DNA of 64,000 nt, taken from assembly GCA_034231615.1 (NCBI GenBank), contig CM067322.1, positions 51,094,456-51,158,455 on the forward strand, in the 5' to 3' direction. Position 1 is the first letter of the stretch, and every line of letters starts with the position of its first letter. Positions 10,182-21,077 of this stretch are shown in pieces. This stretch comes from Meghimatium bilineatum. Lineage: Eukaryota > Mollusca > Gastropoda > Stylommatophora > Philomycidae. A model generated the notes under the pieces. The model was not told the origin of the DNA. It saw only the letters and a program-made list of their open reading frames with translations, and made no database searches. The position numbers were made by a program, and so were the translations under genes.

Positions 10182-11839
10182 TTGCTGAACTACCACACAG
10201 GATCAAAGTGGCAATGTATGCTGACGACCTGGTGATCTGGTGCACGGAAGAACATGCAACAGTGGCCACTAAACAAATAAAAAGAGCTATCGATGCCCTA
10301 ACCTTATGGGCAAATATATGGTGCGTCAGCATTAACACAAATGAGTGCAGCACTACACTCTTTACCCTCTCACCAAAACAAAAAGCTGGTCATATCAAGA
10401 TAGATGGAGAGCTCTTGAAAGAAGACAAACAACCCACATTCCTTGGAGTTACTTTTGATGATAAGCTGACATGGAAGCAGCACATAAACAAAGCAACAAC
10501 AAAAGCCAGGAGGAAGCTAGCTATCCTGAGAAAACTAAGTGGAACCACATGGGGAGCCAGTGGAAATATACTCAGTAAAGTTTACCAGCAAGGCATAAGA
10601 CCACACCTGGAATACGGTTCAGCTGCGTGGTGTCCTGCATCAAACACCACATTACAAGATCTAGATAAAGTGCAAAACCAGGCACTTAGAATAATGTTGG
10701 GAGCAATGAAATCAACACCCATAGCAGAGATGCAGAAAATGGGAAGAATGCAAACACTTGGCGAACGCAGAGACACAAAAGTACTAATTCAAGAAGAAAA
10801 GTTTCAGTGTATGCCAAGTCATCCAATGAAGGAAAGATTCCAAAATCTAGCAATGTGGTGGCTGAAAAGGAGCAGCTTTATCCATCAAGCTAAACGACTC
10901 CGTAGACAACTTACAGACCTACCTGAAGTTGACAGTCCCTTAAGGTCTGTACCAGAACAAACCCTGTGGAGTGAAAGCCATGGAATGCCAATATACATTC
11001 AGACCCATGTGAAAGGAATACTAAGCGAGGACGAACAGAACAGTGTGCAGCGAATGACAGTCACCCTCAGTTTCCTGGATGAGGAATATCCACAAGATAT
11101 ATGGGTCAGAGTATACACAGATGGGTCAGCACAGAATGCTGTGAGGAATGGAGGTGCAGGTGTATATATAGAATATCCACACAAGCCTAGAGATACAATC
11201 AGAACACCGACAGGAAAATTCTGCAATAATTATGATGCAGAAATCCAGGCAATTAGTGTGGCAGCTAAAAAACTGCTGAACTCCAACTCTGGCCTACAGC
11301 CTGTGGTATTCCTAACAGATGCAAGGTCAGTGCATCAAGCTCTCCAGTCTGGAAAACTAACAGACTTGAAAAAACTACTTAGCGAATTGTCTTACCAGTA
11401 TAGGGTAACCATGCAGTGGATACCCTCTCACTGTGGAATACCAGGAAATGAAAAAGCAGACCAACTGGCTAAGGAAGGTGCTGCCGAAGACCAACCAGAT
11501 ATACCAATCACCTACCATCAGAAAAAACATGATAAAGTCAATAAGAAAGCCACAAACACCATCACATTATGAACAGATCAGAACAAGTTATAATTCTACG
11601 TCTCAGGACACAACCGACTCCGCAGTCACATGTATACAAAAAATGGCAACACAGCCATATGTACATGTGGACAGGCAGCACAGAGTGCCAAACATATACT
11701 ACAAGAGTGTTCTGAGCATGAAACGCTGAGGCAGACATATTGGCCAGAGGAAACAACACTGGAATCAAAGTTCTATGGGACACTGTATGAACTACAGAAG
11801 ACAGTGAGTTTTATTAAGGAGACAGAATTACAGATATAG
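10182..11839 (+). pseudogene. RT-RNase H polyprotein of LINE family A (partial)
   Basis: The frame covers the second half of the polyprotein. MYADDLVIW at about 10214 is the RT catalytic box, followed by FLGVTFDDKLTWKQHI and the thumb. RNase H runs from VYTDGSAQN (first Asp, about 11111) through NNYDAEIQAI (Glu), FLTDARSV (Asp) and HCGIPGNEKAD (last Asp, about 11430-11462). After this the frame shifts near 11560 and again near 11620. The C-terminal CTCGQ...H...C knuckle and the end TELQI with stop at 11837-11839 follow in another frame. An RNase H after the RT fits the I/Nimb-like group of LINEs. It cannot move by itself. Confidence 0.85.
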
Positions 11840-11868
11840 ACATGTTTCAAGTGAACAAAAGAAGAAGA
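10182..11868 (+). mobile_element. LINE family A, 5'-truncated copy with 11-bp target duplication
   Basis: The insert is bounded by ATATAACAACA at 10171-10181 and again at 11869-11879. It begins inside the reverse transcriptase and ends with a very short 3' UTR and a GAAGAAGAA tail. The host site is an older RTE-like LINE in the same direction. Relatives in this window are 21091-21850 (a subfamily), 54564-54809 (about 97 percent identical over the shared end) and 840-924. Confidence 0.9.
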
Positions 11869-12066
11869 ATATAACAACAAGATCCGGATACAAGGCCAGA
11901 GGAAGACCTAGAATAAGATGGATAGATAACATCAAGACAACACTGAACAAATACGGAATCAGCACAGCAAGGCGACACATCTGGCCTTGAATAGACAACT
12001 AAAACTCCCAGTCACCACCCCTATGCTTAACGGCAAGTGCGGTTATTCTGACCATCATCTACCTGG
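11869..12066 (+). pseudogene. RTE-like LINE, 3' part after the insertion
   Basis: Starting with the second copy of the target duplication, this continues the host LINE: an arginine/glycine-rich RGRPR-type block (AGAGGAAGACCTAGAATAAG), WIDNI, then LNRQ and VTTPM, the usual end of this LINE type. A GATAGACAATAGG tail remains. Together with 9340-10181 it gives one element split in two. Confidence 0.7.
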
Positions 12067-12949
12067 GGATAGACAATAGGAACAGATTACAAATTTGAAA
12101 ACGTATCTGATTTACCAGTATTTTTGAACACGACAATGTAGGAAAAGAAAGCTATGTACAATATAAGAATCAGTGGACAGGTTTCTATGGATCAAATAGC
12201 TAACATAATTAAACGGAATGAAATTCCGATAAAGACGCATATACTGACGCTTCCAATATTCAACACGTTGCTTGATGAGAGCCCCTGATCACTCGGCATG
12301 CGCGATGCATACCGAGTGGGAGGTGGATGACCAGTTCATTGCGTGTAAACAGCTAAATCAGTATTTAAGTTACGACTTTTTACGTTTTCGAGATAGTGCA
12401 ATAACATATTACATTAAAAAGTTGGTATGTTGTCACATGATTTGTCCTCTTTGATTTGTCCTGATTTGATTCTTGTATTGTACAGAAAGCTATATTGTTA
12501 GCTGCAGTTTCTTATTTTCCCAGATTAAAAAAGTTCAATTTAAATTGCTTAGTGTAGTTGTAAAATAAACTACATAGTGACGGATTACAATCTGGTTTTA
12601 TAATTGCAAAGCCTACCCCCTATATTTCATTATTATAGTGGGATGTGAACAAAACAAGATTCAATGTGCATGTGTATGATGGTTTGCGCATTGTTTTCAT
12701 TTTATTGCACGGACTAAGAAATTCCATTACCTGCAGAATGTTAGTACAGCTGCAGGATACTGCTAGATTTGATTACCCTGGGAGAGGTCCAGGATCTTCT
12801 TGCAGTGGTCATTTATTACTTCCCCTGACAATAATTGACAAATAGCAGGCATATCTGCTTTTAGAATCATGTAAATATAATGAAAGGGAGAGGGATTATG
12901 GATGAGAAAATGCAGGGACTATGGATGGAGGTAGAATGCTTTCTGTGCA
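12067..12949. other. AT-rich stretch with one GC-rich hairpin
   Basis: No gene is recognised. The one structured site is the hairpin at 12290-12318, listed separately. Confidence 0.5.
12290..12318. repeat. GC-rich hairpin
   Basis: CACTCGGCATGC and GCATACCGAGTG pair in 11 of 12 positions around a 5-base loop (GCGAT). It is unusual in this AT-rich setting. It may be an element end or a folded RNA. No family was recognised. Confidence 0.5.
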
Positions 12950-13800
12950 GTTAGGCAGGTGGCCAGTAGTTTCCCATTTCCTCAAATATGGCATAAAACA
13001 GCTTCATGTCCTGTAAATGAGATGCTACATGAACCCGGCCAGGTACCTTTTTATGTGATGTTTCTTGTTTCACCACTTGGCACTTCTCTACATACGCTCA
13101 ATTATCTGTGTGTGTGGGCCACTGTCTCCAGATCGACAAAATTGTACCAATGAATGACTGAGTGGAGTAAAACCGGATCTTTTTATCTCTGTCGTTTGTT
13201 AGCCTCACCAGCAATCAGAGTATATTGTTGATCCAGGTGCCACATTCTCAATAATTGCTTGTAGTAGGGTTTCAGCGTTTCTATTTTCTACAGGCAAGAG
13301 GACTTCTTTAGTATCATGACAAATGTCACAAATAATCCATTGCTGAGTTAAAACTTTTCCTGTGTTTGATTTTCTTTTGGGGAATAAACTTTCGTCAACT
13401 TCCACAATCATGCCTTCCCCTCCGATATGTCATCGTGGCAGTTGTAATAAATGGTGTACGCAAACCTTACACAAAAACAAATTTCACTCGACAACTGCTT
13501 TCTTTTTTATCTGCAGTTCACGCTCACACCAGACTGCAGATGTCATCTGGTGAACCCAACCATAGCAGAATTGGCATATCTTCACTAATGAAAGCTTAGA
13601 TAACTGCAGGCAAGTGCTGACCTTCACATAAATCTGCTGTTGGTGTTTTTTGGAACTACATTGCCAGCAAATTCATCCGTTAAAACAATATATTAATTTC
13701 AACACAATGTCCGTGCACGCATATCTATTTGCTTGCAAGCACTTCTCGCATTTGTAACAAGAGAGCTGCTTCTTTGTTGGTGGAATGCAAATTCAACAAT
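12950..13800 (-). pseudogene. Merlin DNA transposon, transposase fossil
   Basis: Read on the minus strand, the ISXO2/IS1016-like transposase of Merlin elements can be followed in order. A TNKEAALLLQMREVLASK-like N-terminal part lies near 13790. The clear core MIVEVDESLFPKRKSNTGK with QQWIICDICHDTKE and IYSDCW, holding catalytic aspartates, is at 13205-13411. AHTQIIERM and a final KRYLAGFM block lie near 13040-13100. Several stops and frame changes break it. The terminal repeats were not located. Confidence 0.8.
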
Positions 13801-14619
13801 GATACAGCAGCCATTGATATGTGCAGACACAAAAAAGTTTTGTCTTTCAGTGGCATTCCAAAACAATAAAAACTTTTACTGGTGCAAAATTCTTAAGTGG
13901 AAGTAGTAGGGGGGGGGTATGCTCTGCGATTACTGCTTTTTGCATATTTGCTACCGTGGCATTCAAGTGATTTCCCAAAAATTACTGTCCTTTTTTTTTC
14001 TTTTTACCAAATGCATGGTAAAAGTTAATTAAGTTCCATTTAAGCTTTAACCCAACAGAAATTGGATGGAAGCACCATGTTTAGTTGGTTAATTAGCTAG
14101 AAAGAATCACTAAAATATACAGGCAATTTTTCTCAAATAGCATATACACTTTTTCCTTGGAAAAAAAAGCACTACAATAAAGTATGGTATATATTGTCAC
14201 TTACCTGTAAATGTCATATGAGGCTGCTGTTGGGCATTGAGTTGGCTACCCTGAGCTCTAGAAAGTCAAAGAAACTTAAATAGGTCATGCTGAATTGTGT
14301 TGAACCACAAAATGAAGTCGCATATATCACCAATGGCTTCAATAAATATGTGAATTTCTTCTGATCATTCATGAAGCCCCTCTGGTTCAGAAAGAAACTT
14401 TCCATAGATGTTCAGGCGTGAATATGATGTTAAAAAAATGTTTCCATCAATATTTCCTAAAATAAATTGTACTTTTCCTATTATTTTATGCTCGATTTTT
14501 GTTCTAGCAGGGGCATTGTCAAGCTGGATTTTTAAGTGCTTGTCCATCACTCCATTCTGGGCCCTAGAATTATCTCCTGTCGATCATTACATAAACCAGT
14601 CTTCTGCAGCATTAATTTT
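13801..14619. other. Unassigned stretch
   Basis: AT-rich with a G9 run near 13910. Short frames on both strands around 14214-14647 have no recognisable domain. It may include the outer part of the Merlin element. Confidence 0.4.
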
Positions 14620-14835
14620 TAAACTTCTGGAGATTAGCAGGATGTAGTCCAGAGAATGGAGTATGTTGTGTCATGGTTTACAGCTTACCTGCAATATCTG
14701 CATCTTTCAGCCTGAGACGTCCAATTTCAGCATGGTTTATGGCTTACTTTGAACCCTCTATGGGGTGGGACAGCAACTCCACCCCCAAAACATTTTCAGT
14801 TGCTTCTTGCAAGATGCGTGGCAGGTAACTGTCGC
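14620..14835 (-). repeat. GAA-tailed SINE, beta subtype
   Basis: The minus strand carries the block GACTACATCCTGCTAATCTC, ACCATGACACAACAT, CTGAAATTGGACGTCTCAGG and, near the head, CTGTCCCACCCCATAGAGGG and GCCACGCATCTTGCAAGA. The GAA tail is lost. It lies about 500 bases upstream of the SERTA coding exon, in the likely intron. Confidence 0.65.
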
Positions 14836-15337
14836 TAGTAACACATGGGCATCATTAGTAAATCATTGTGTATCTGAGTGGTTTATTGCTTGCTGAGAAG
14901 TTCAAAATTCAGAGTCATGTTGAACATGTCTGATAATTATCAATTACATTGCTACTTTTGAAGTGTTTAAATATTGAATAAAAATTAAGGGAAAAAAAGT
15001 TTGAATTCTGATTGTTGGTGGTAATAAATCTAATCTGATCAGTGCAGTCATTCATTTTGGAGATGCTTTTTTTGTAAAAAAAAAAAAATAAAAAATAAAT
15101 AAATAAAAATAAGTAGGAAGCACCACAGGTAATACTAGTTTTGAGTATGCAAGATTCCCAATGGAAAAATATCAGATCCTCAAATGGCAAGTATCTTCCT
15201 TGGCAGTGAAATATAGTTTGTGCTTCTTCGACTAGTCATCGGAGGCAGCAAAAGTGCTAAAATATGGTTATGAAATGTTGCTTCTTTGTTTGGATTACTA
15301 GGTTTTTGACTAACATAATTTATTTTATTGCAGCGTG

Positions 15338-16519
15338 ATGCCACCCATGGCAACATCATTAACAAAGCGCAAGTGGTCAGATGTATTTGAAGAGAGAGAA
15401 GTCTATGATAAACAGTCTATTATGGACCTGTGTGCTTCAAAGCTGCGCTATGTGAATCCTGCTCGACCTCCACGAAGACGGACAGAAGTTCCACTGCTAC
15501 GTAATGTTCTTATTGTTAATACAATGAAGCATCTATCTGTGGAAATGAAGACAGAGAACTCTATGGAATATAGCACAGAGGATTTGAGTGTTGACCCTGG
15601 TCACTTTGAGGGGCTGCCTCCTTTATCTGAGCTGCTGACTGACATTATGCTAGATCCACAACCAAGTGACCAACAAGTCAGCAGTTTTGGCTGGACTACC
15701 CCTGGTTGCTTACCCTACCCTAATTTAACGCCATTAGAACCTAGCATTAGCTCTTATATGGAATCTTCTGATGTTGGAACAGAGTTTAGTGAGGAAGAGA
15801 AGGTTGTTCATGATTTACTTCCGTGCACTAGTGTCATGGACGTTGACACCATACAACAATCACAAACATGGGCTACTGCACATAACTCCCACCAGAACTC
15901 ACTATCATGGCGTGCCACAAACAGTTCAGATCACTCATTGCCATGGGATTCCTCAAGTGACTTAGATTGCTTCCTATCCAGTGCCTCCTTCCAACAAACT
16001 TCAAGTGATACATTGGAAGCTTTGGTGTCTGATTTAGCATTCCAGCCATCAAATGGTCCTCTGCCCTCTTTTAGCTCACTCTTTGAGCAATCCCATAGTT
16101 CATCTTTTACAGAACTGCTACAGACATCTTCTTTGCTTAGCCCTTCATCAATAAGTACTACCACAGCTTCATCATCTCTCACCTCATTTCCAGCTATAAA
16201 CAATACAGCAACAGAGGACTTGGTTGGTAATGTCAACCTTACAGAATCAGAGTTGGAGCTTCTTGCCATGACATTTTCATCCAAATTGCCGCTTTCTATT
16301 GAAGATCTTGTTCATGCTCTGCCCCAAACATCATTACTGCAGCAAACATCTCAACAATCCCATACATTCTATGTGCCTTCCTCTATACAGAGCAATGTTG
16401 GCTCAAACTGTGAGACTACCAATTCAGCCATCAGTCAGTGTGCCAGCTATTGTCGCAAGGATCAGCCACCTTCCAGTGTTGAGGACAGTGGTTTGGTTCG
16501 AGTGCTAGTCAACCTCTAG
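15338..16519 (+). CDS. SERTA domain-containing protein (SERTAD/Taranis type)
   Basis: A 393-residue protein from the ATG at 15338 (a second ATG at 15347 is possible) to the TAG at 16517-16519. The SERTA domain spans about residues 23-70 and ends in the family hallmark RNVLIVNTMKHLSVEM. A basic KRKW at 10-13 is in the place of the N-terminal motif of SERTAD proteins. The rest is acidic and Ser/Thr/Gln-rich with many short LxxL-like patches (SELLTDIML, LEALVSDLAF, ELLQTSSLL), as expected for a transcription coregulator. SERTA proteins act in the nucleus with E2F/DP, cyclin-CDK and PHD-bromodomain partners. The acceptor TTTATTTTATTGCAG ends at 15333, just before the start codon, so an upstream noncoding exon is likely. 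The frame is intact and not flanked by other coding exons. Confidence 0.9.
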   Translation: MPPMATSLTKRKWSDVFEEREVYDKQSIMDLCASKLRYVNPARPPRRRTEVPLLRNVLIVNTMKHLSVEMKTENSMEYSTEDLSVDPGHFEGLPPLSELLTDIMLDPQPSDQQVSSFGWTTPGCLPYPNLTPLEPSISSYMESSDVGTEFSEEEKVVHDLLPCTSVMDVDTIQQSQTWATAHNSHQNSLSWRATNSSDHSLPWDSSSDLDCFLSSASFQQTSSDTLEALVSDLAFQPSNGPLPSFSSLFEQSHSSSFTELLQTSSLLSPSSISTTTASSSLTSFPAINNTATEDLVGNVNLTESELELLAMTFSSKLPLSIEDLVHALPQTSLLQQTSQQSHTFYVPSSIQSNVGSNCETTNSAISQCASYCRKDQPPSSVEDSGLVRVLVNL

Positions 16520-17528
16520 CCAGAATTTTTTTTATACTTTGTCACAGAATAGTGACCAATGCCTTTACAGGACCTTCCAGGAAGATAAGTCACATTGTGC
16601 ATTATATGAATTAATATGAGTCTTGCCTTGAAGTATCAACTTAACAATTGTTATAGATTGTTCATGTATGCTATGTTTATGGCATCGCCTTATATTTCTA
16701 TGTTAAGACTGAAGCAGTTGGTTGAAGTGCTCTGAAGTCGAAAGCAGCAAATGCATATGTATGTGATATCCCTGTAAACAGGGTAAATATGAGATTAACT
16801 ATGGACTGGAACTCAGGAAAAGAAAGATTGGTGACCTGTTTAAAATGGTTTCATTTAAGCTCACATGAACGTTTGTCATAGCTCTTCATGTATTAAATTC
16901 AAGCTGTAGTAAGAGATCAGCGAAGTTCACAACTATTTGTCATAGCTTTCACATCATTTGTCATATCTTTCACAACCATTTGTCATATCTTTCACATCAT
17001 TTGTCATATCTTTCACATCATTTGTCATAGCTTTCACATCATTTGTCATATCTTTCACATCATTTGTCATATCTTTCACAACCATTTGTCATATCTTTCA
17101 CATCATTTGTCATATCTTTCACAACCATTTGTCATATCTTTCACATCATTTGTCATAGCTTTCACATCATTTGTCATATCTTTCACATCATTTGTCATAT
17201 CTTTCACAACCATTTGTCATATCTTTCACAACCATTTGTCATATCTTTCACATCATTTGTCATATCTTTCACAACCATTTGTCATATCTTTCACATGTAA
17301 ACTTGTGCTGTAGTAGAGAAATCATGGATAATTCATTGGATCATGCTTTACACCAAATAATTCATGCATTGAGACTACAATAATCTTGTTTCATTGAATA
17401 TAAGTCTGTAGCTAACTTACTTATCTGATCCCCGTGGTGCAAGCTTTCACTCTTTCTTCCTGTGCCTGGTGTTTGCAGGTGCGTGTCTTCTTATCCAATG
17501 TCTGTTACTGAGCATGACTTCTTATTCT
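16520..17528 (+). other. Presumed 3' UTR of the SERTA gene
   Basis: AT-rich sequence after the stop codon. It contains the minisatellite at 16936-17296. No clear AATAAA signal was found close to the stop, so the end of the transcript is not set. Confidence 0.4.
16936..17296. repeat. 21/22-bp minisatellite, about 17 copies
   Basis: Units begin TTTGTCATATCTTTCACA and end either TCA (21 bp) or ACCA (22 bp). Copies 2, 7, 9, 13, 14 and 16 have ACCA. Copies 1, 5 and 11 carry AGC in place of ATC. Differences are otherwise nearly absent, so the array is young. It begins 416 bases past the SERTA stop codon and produces spurious Ser-Phe-Thr frames. Confidence 0.95.
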
Positions 17529-17735
17529 GCGTTTATTCTCAAACTCCTGAAAGATGTAGTCCAGAGAATGGAATGCATTTGTGTCAGCTACACCCCACTT
17601 AGCATAACGTCTGATCACTTCGATCCTCTATGTGATGGGGCAGCCAACTTCAACCCAAAACCTCCTTAGTCACCTCTTGCAACATGCGTGACAGGTAGCA
17701 GTGTCACTATTCTTTACTCCCCTTTGAGGCCATAG
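17529..17735 (-). repeat. GAA-tailed SINE, beta subtype
   Basis: On + it opens GCGTTTATTCTCAAACTCCT, the complement of the SINE 3' end, followed by GATGTAGTCCAGAGAATGG, and later GGGGCAGCCAACTTC and AACATGCGTGACAGG near the head. It could be part of the 3' UTR of the SERTA gene. Confidence 0.65.
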
Positions 17736-18869
17736 ATGACTAAACATGACAACTAATGTTATTTTACTTGGCAATCTTCAAAAAAGTATACATGATCTCG
17801 GAGAGTTGAACATATGTTTACGGAATTATTACATGCAATGTTGCAGCTTTTCCCTGGGTCAAGTCCCATGAAGTTGTGAAGAGAAATGTGCTGTAATATC
17901 TCTTGAACAATATTATACAAATAACATGTCACAAATCTTTTGCAAGTGTAATTCTACCAAGGAATTGTTTATATTTATTTTATGGTATGTATTTTACAGC
18001 CAGCAAAATTGTTTTATCAACAATTTAAGAAGTAATTTGTGAAGCATTTTCAATATTACATTGTAATTTAAAAAGGGAAGTGATAATTTAGAGTAAGCTG
18101 TTAATGGCAGCCATAGTTATAATTTTAGCTGGAGATATGTAGACTTTTGTGTTGTATGTTTCCAAAAATAATATATAAAGTTGATATTTACACTGTATAA
18201 ATGTATTAGCTCCTTGTTATATTGGTTTACATGTTTTTACTGGTTCTGAAAGTGAAAAGTTAAAGGTTTATATTAAACTGGTTAGCAATTTGTGGTGAAG
18301 CAATAATTGAAAGTTTTGGCTGTGATTGTTTTACTTCACTGCTGATCACTAAAAATCTCTGCAGCTCGCATTGATTTCATTCATATTTACATTTAATTGA
18401 TTTCATTATTATTCTTTATTTTGTATTTCATTTCTTAATGTCAAAATATATATAAAAATGTCAAGGTTCTGTGTGCGCATGTATAATATTTCAGCATGAT
18501 AATTCAACAAATCTGGTATGTTATCTTGAGCTGTTGAATATATTATAATATAAATAGAAGCTCATCCATATTAGAACATTACTTTAAATCTGTTAAATTT
18601 GTAGGCACTTCTCACTCATTCAGAGCATTGATGGTACAATATGAACCCAACTTTCGCTGCATACAAACCTCAGGCTAGTTTGTATGAGTTGTTCAAATCC
18701 CTCAACCGTGGAAGCCAGTGTTTAAAAAAAACTAGTATTTGGAATAATGAATATATGAAGACAAAAATTACTTACCTATAAAAGTTTGAAGAATAAGGTT
18801 AGATAAATAACTTTAATCATTTACATAAATTGAGACTGGCTCTGTCACCTCTGTAATCAGGCGGCAGAA
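17736..18869. other. AT-rich stretch, nothing recognised
   Basis: No convincing exon, RNA or element. It may include the last part of the SERTA transcript. Confidence 0.5.
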
Positions 18870-19148
18870 TATATCCTGCAAGACAATATAATCAGTTGAT
18901 TGCAAGACATGTTCAGAAAGCTAATGGCTAGGCAGACCTGTGCAACTGGGCTGAGCCTAGAGACAATAGAACACTTTCTTCATGCATGTCAACTCTACGA
19001 AGAAGAGAGTAAGAAAATATGACCTACTGAGACAGCATTACTTCCATACCTGAGTGGTTCTATGAATAACTTGAAGAGAATTGCACTGTTCATTGAAGCT
19101 GTAGGTGCTGTAACCTGATAACTGACTGAAGAACAAATATGAAGTTTA
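18870..19148 (+). mobile_element. 3' end of LINE family B
   Basis: This matches the end of the family B copy at 23217-24628: CTGTGCAACTGGGCTGAG (the Cys knuckle), GAACACTTTCTTCATGCATG, CTACTGAGACAGCATTACTT and GAAGCTGTAGGTGCTGTAAC, ending at CTGACTGAAGAAC. It codes the C-terminal end with several frame breaks. It is 5'-truncated and diverged. Confidence 0.7.
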
Positions 19149-19283
19149 AAATAGTACTGGCCTATAGAGACATACATCCACAGAAATGTCTACGAGAGTC
19201 CTGAAGAACTTTCAAATACAGTAATGTTTATCAAGAAATCCAGACTTGCAGACATAAATAACTGCAAGCGAGAAGAAGAAAAA
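19149..19283 (+). mobile_element. 3' end of a family A-like LINE (family D)
   Basis: The frame reads YWPIETYIHRNVYESPEELS then NTVMFIKKSRLADI, the same plan as the family A end YWPEETTLESKFYGTLYELQ. The tail is GAGAAGAAGAAAAA. It sits directly behind the family B end, so two LINE tails lie head to tail. Confidence 0.6.
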
Positions 19284-20399
19284 TTTTCATAACAGGATGA
19301 CAAATGTGACGGTTGTTACCAATAATTGTATCATATCACTACATATATTATCAGTTTTTTTCATGGTCCATACCAGTGGCATATATTCTATTCCTTACAC
19401 CCAAATCAACATGAGTCCAGAATATCATTTATTGTTTGAATCTCCTGTAGGAAGATTATATTGAACAATAGTTAACATCTAAATGTAATGGTATACTAGT
19501 CTGAGTTGTTGAATTATTCCAAGCTCTCCTTATTGGAAGTCTAAATTTTATATAAATCAGGGAAATCATACTCGAAAGACCAAATTCTCACCTTTGACTC
19601 AACCACAGATCTACTCAGCTGATAAAATTGTTTTACTTGTCAGAGCTATCTCAAAATTTCATCTTTTAAAAATATAAAATTATGTGTATTTCTATATTAG
19701 TGCCCTGTTGTGTATATATCTATATATATATAATTATTGTGTATAAACTTAATTTTAATGCATGCCATTTTGAGAATGTGATAACAGTTTTCTCTAAGAT
19801 AATTGCAGTCACAAAATTTCTTAGTATTTACACATGGAACAGTTCTGAAGACCAAAACAAACAGCTGTAGCATATTATGTAGGTGGTTAGTTTACTTACC
19901 TTCATTCAGCAATCATCTTTCATTAAAAATCTTCAACCATAATTAAGTTTAGTATTTGCTTTCCCAATAAATAATGAGCAGTGTTTCAGAGAGTACTGGC
20001 ATCTTGTTCAGATTGCTTGTCATATACATTTTTTATTCTATTTAACATAACAGATTTTGTCAATTTTCGCATTAAAAAAATATGCAGTGCGTATGTGGTG
20101 AGCATACTATTGTCATTCTTGTGACTAGGCAATGGAGCCAAGAAGTCTCATCAGCTCATTGAAAATATCTAGACCTTTGAAGATTCTGTTGCTGTAATAT
20201 GGGCATGTAGCTAAAGTTTTTGACTGTGCTAAAATTATTCTTCCAGGAACTGTAGAGATGATAGGAATGAAGGATTGGATATATGTTTTCTCTTCCTCTA
20301 TACCATATCCAATAATATTCAGAACATGTTCTATGAAATGGTTGAATAGACATACAATATTTACTTCATTGTGCTCGTGTTCACACCCCCTTTTTCTCT
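19284..20399. other. AT-rich stretch, nothing recognised
   Basis: No exon or element recognised. A short TA run lies at about 19717-19730. The minus-strand frame at 20125-20544 runs through the C tract and a SINE and is not a credible gene. Confidence 0.5.
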
Positions 20400-20545
20400 C
20401 CCCCCCCCCCCCCCCCCAATATATACTCTGTCCCTCGCAAAGATGTGACATGGGGTCTGTTGAAAGTATCACACGTAACATGTAACTCCATAGTTTAAAA
20501 CCTGAATCTAAAAGATGTCCTATAAAAATCCACTGCATAAACAAT
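20400..20545 (-). repeat. Body of the tRNA-derived SINE, with a C18 tract at its edge
   Basis: An 18-base C run at 20400-20417 is followed by a stretch similar to 30719-30860: TACTCTGTCCCTCGCAAAG, GACATGGGGTCTGTTGAAAG, ACATGTAACTCCATAG and TCCACTGCATAAAC. The tRNA-like head is not clear in this copy. Confidence 0.5.
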
Positions 20546-21077
20546 ATATTGATAGTGTGATTTTTTTATCCAGAGACTTTGAACACAAAGCAAACTGCTT
20601 AATAATTATGCCAAGGTGATTCCATATAAAACTATTCCATGTATAAGCATAGAATGGAATGCTGGTTCATCAACTGCCAGTACACACAAAATTTACGTAT
20701 ATATAGAAAAGCTCCAGACAACAGTTGGATTTGTGAAAATTCATATGATAACATAAATATTTCAGATACGAACACAAGATGAATTGGTATAATTCCAGGT
20801 AGACACCATGGAATAAAGAGTTTGTAGCGAACTGACCTACATAGATCTGACATGTTGATCGTCTTCATCAGTGTCTCACCAAATATGTTTAAATATAGTC
20901 CACAAGTCATTAATAGTAAAGTTTCTGAAGTGGGTTTTTCCATATTCATAAACCCATAAGTTGTCTGGGTCATTTAGGTAGGTACTATTTAGCTGTCCAT
21001 GGGCTAAGCCTTGTATTTGTGAGCGGTTGTTTAGTTCCTATAGGGTGTTCCATTATCTGGCCCTGGAGGGAGAATTT
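20546..21077. other. AT-rich stretch, nothing recognised
   Basis: A 113-residue hydrophobic minus-strand frame (20632-20973) has no domain that I can recognise and no splice context. I see no other signal. Confidence 0.4.

Noticed and set aside
16958-17383. Overlapping frames rich in SFTSFVISF
   Set aside because: Translations of the 21/22-bp minisatellite after the SERTA stop codon in several frames.
20125-20544. 139-residue minus-strand frame with a glycine run
   Set aside because: The Gly run is the C18 tract and the start lies in a SINE body.
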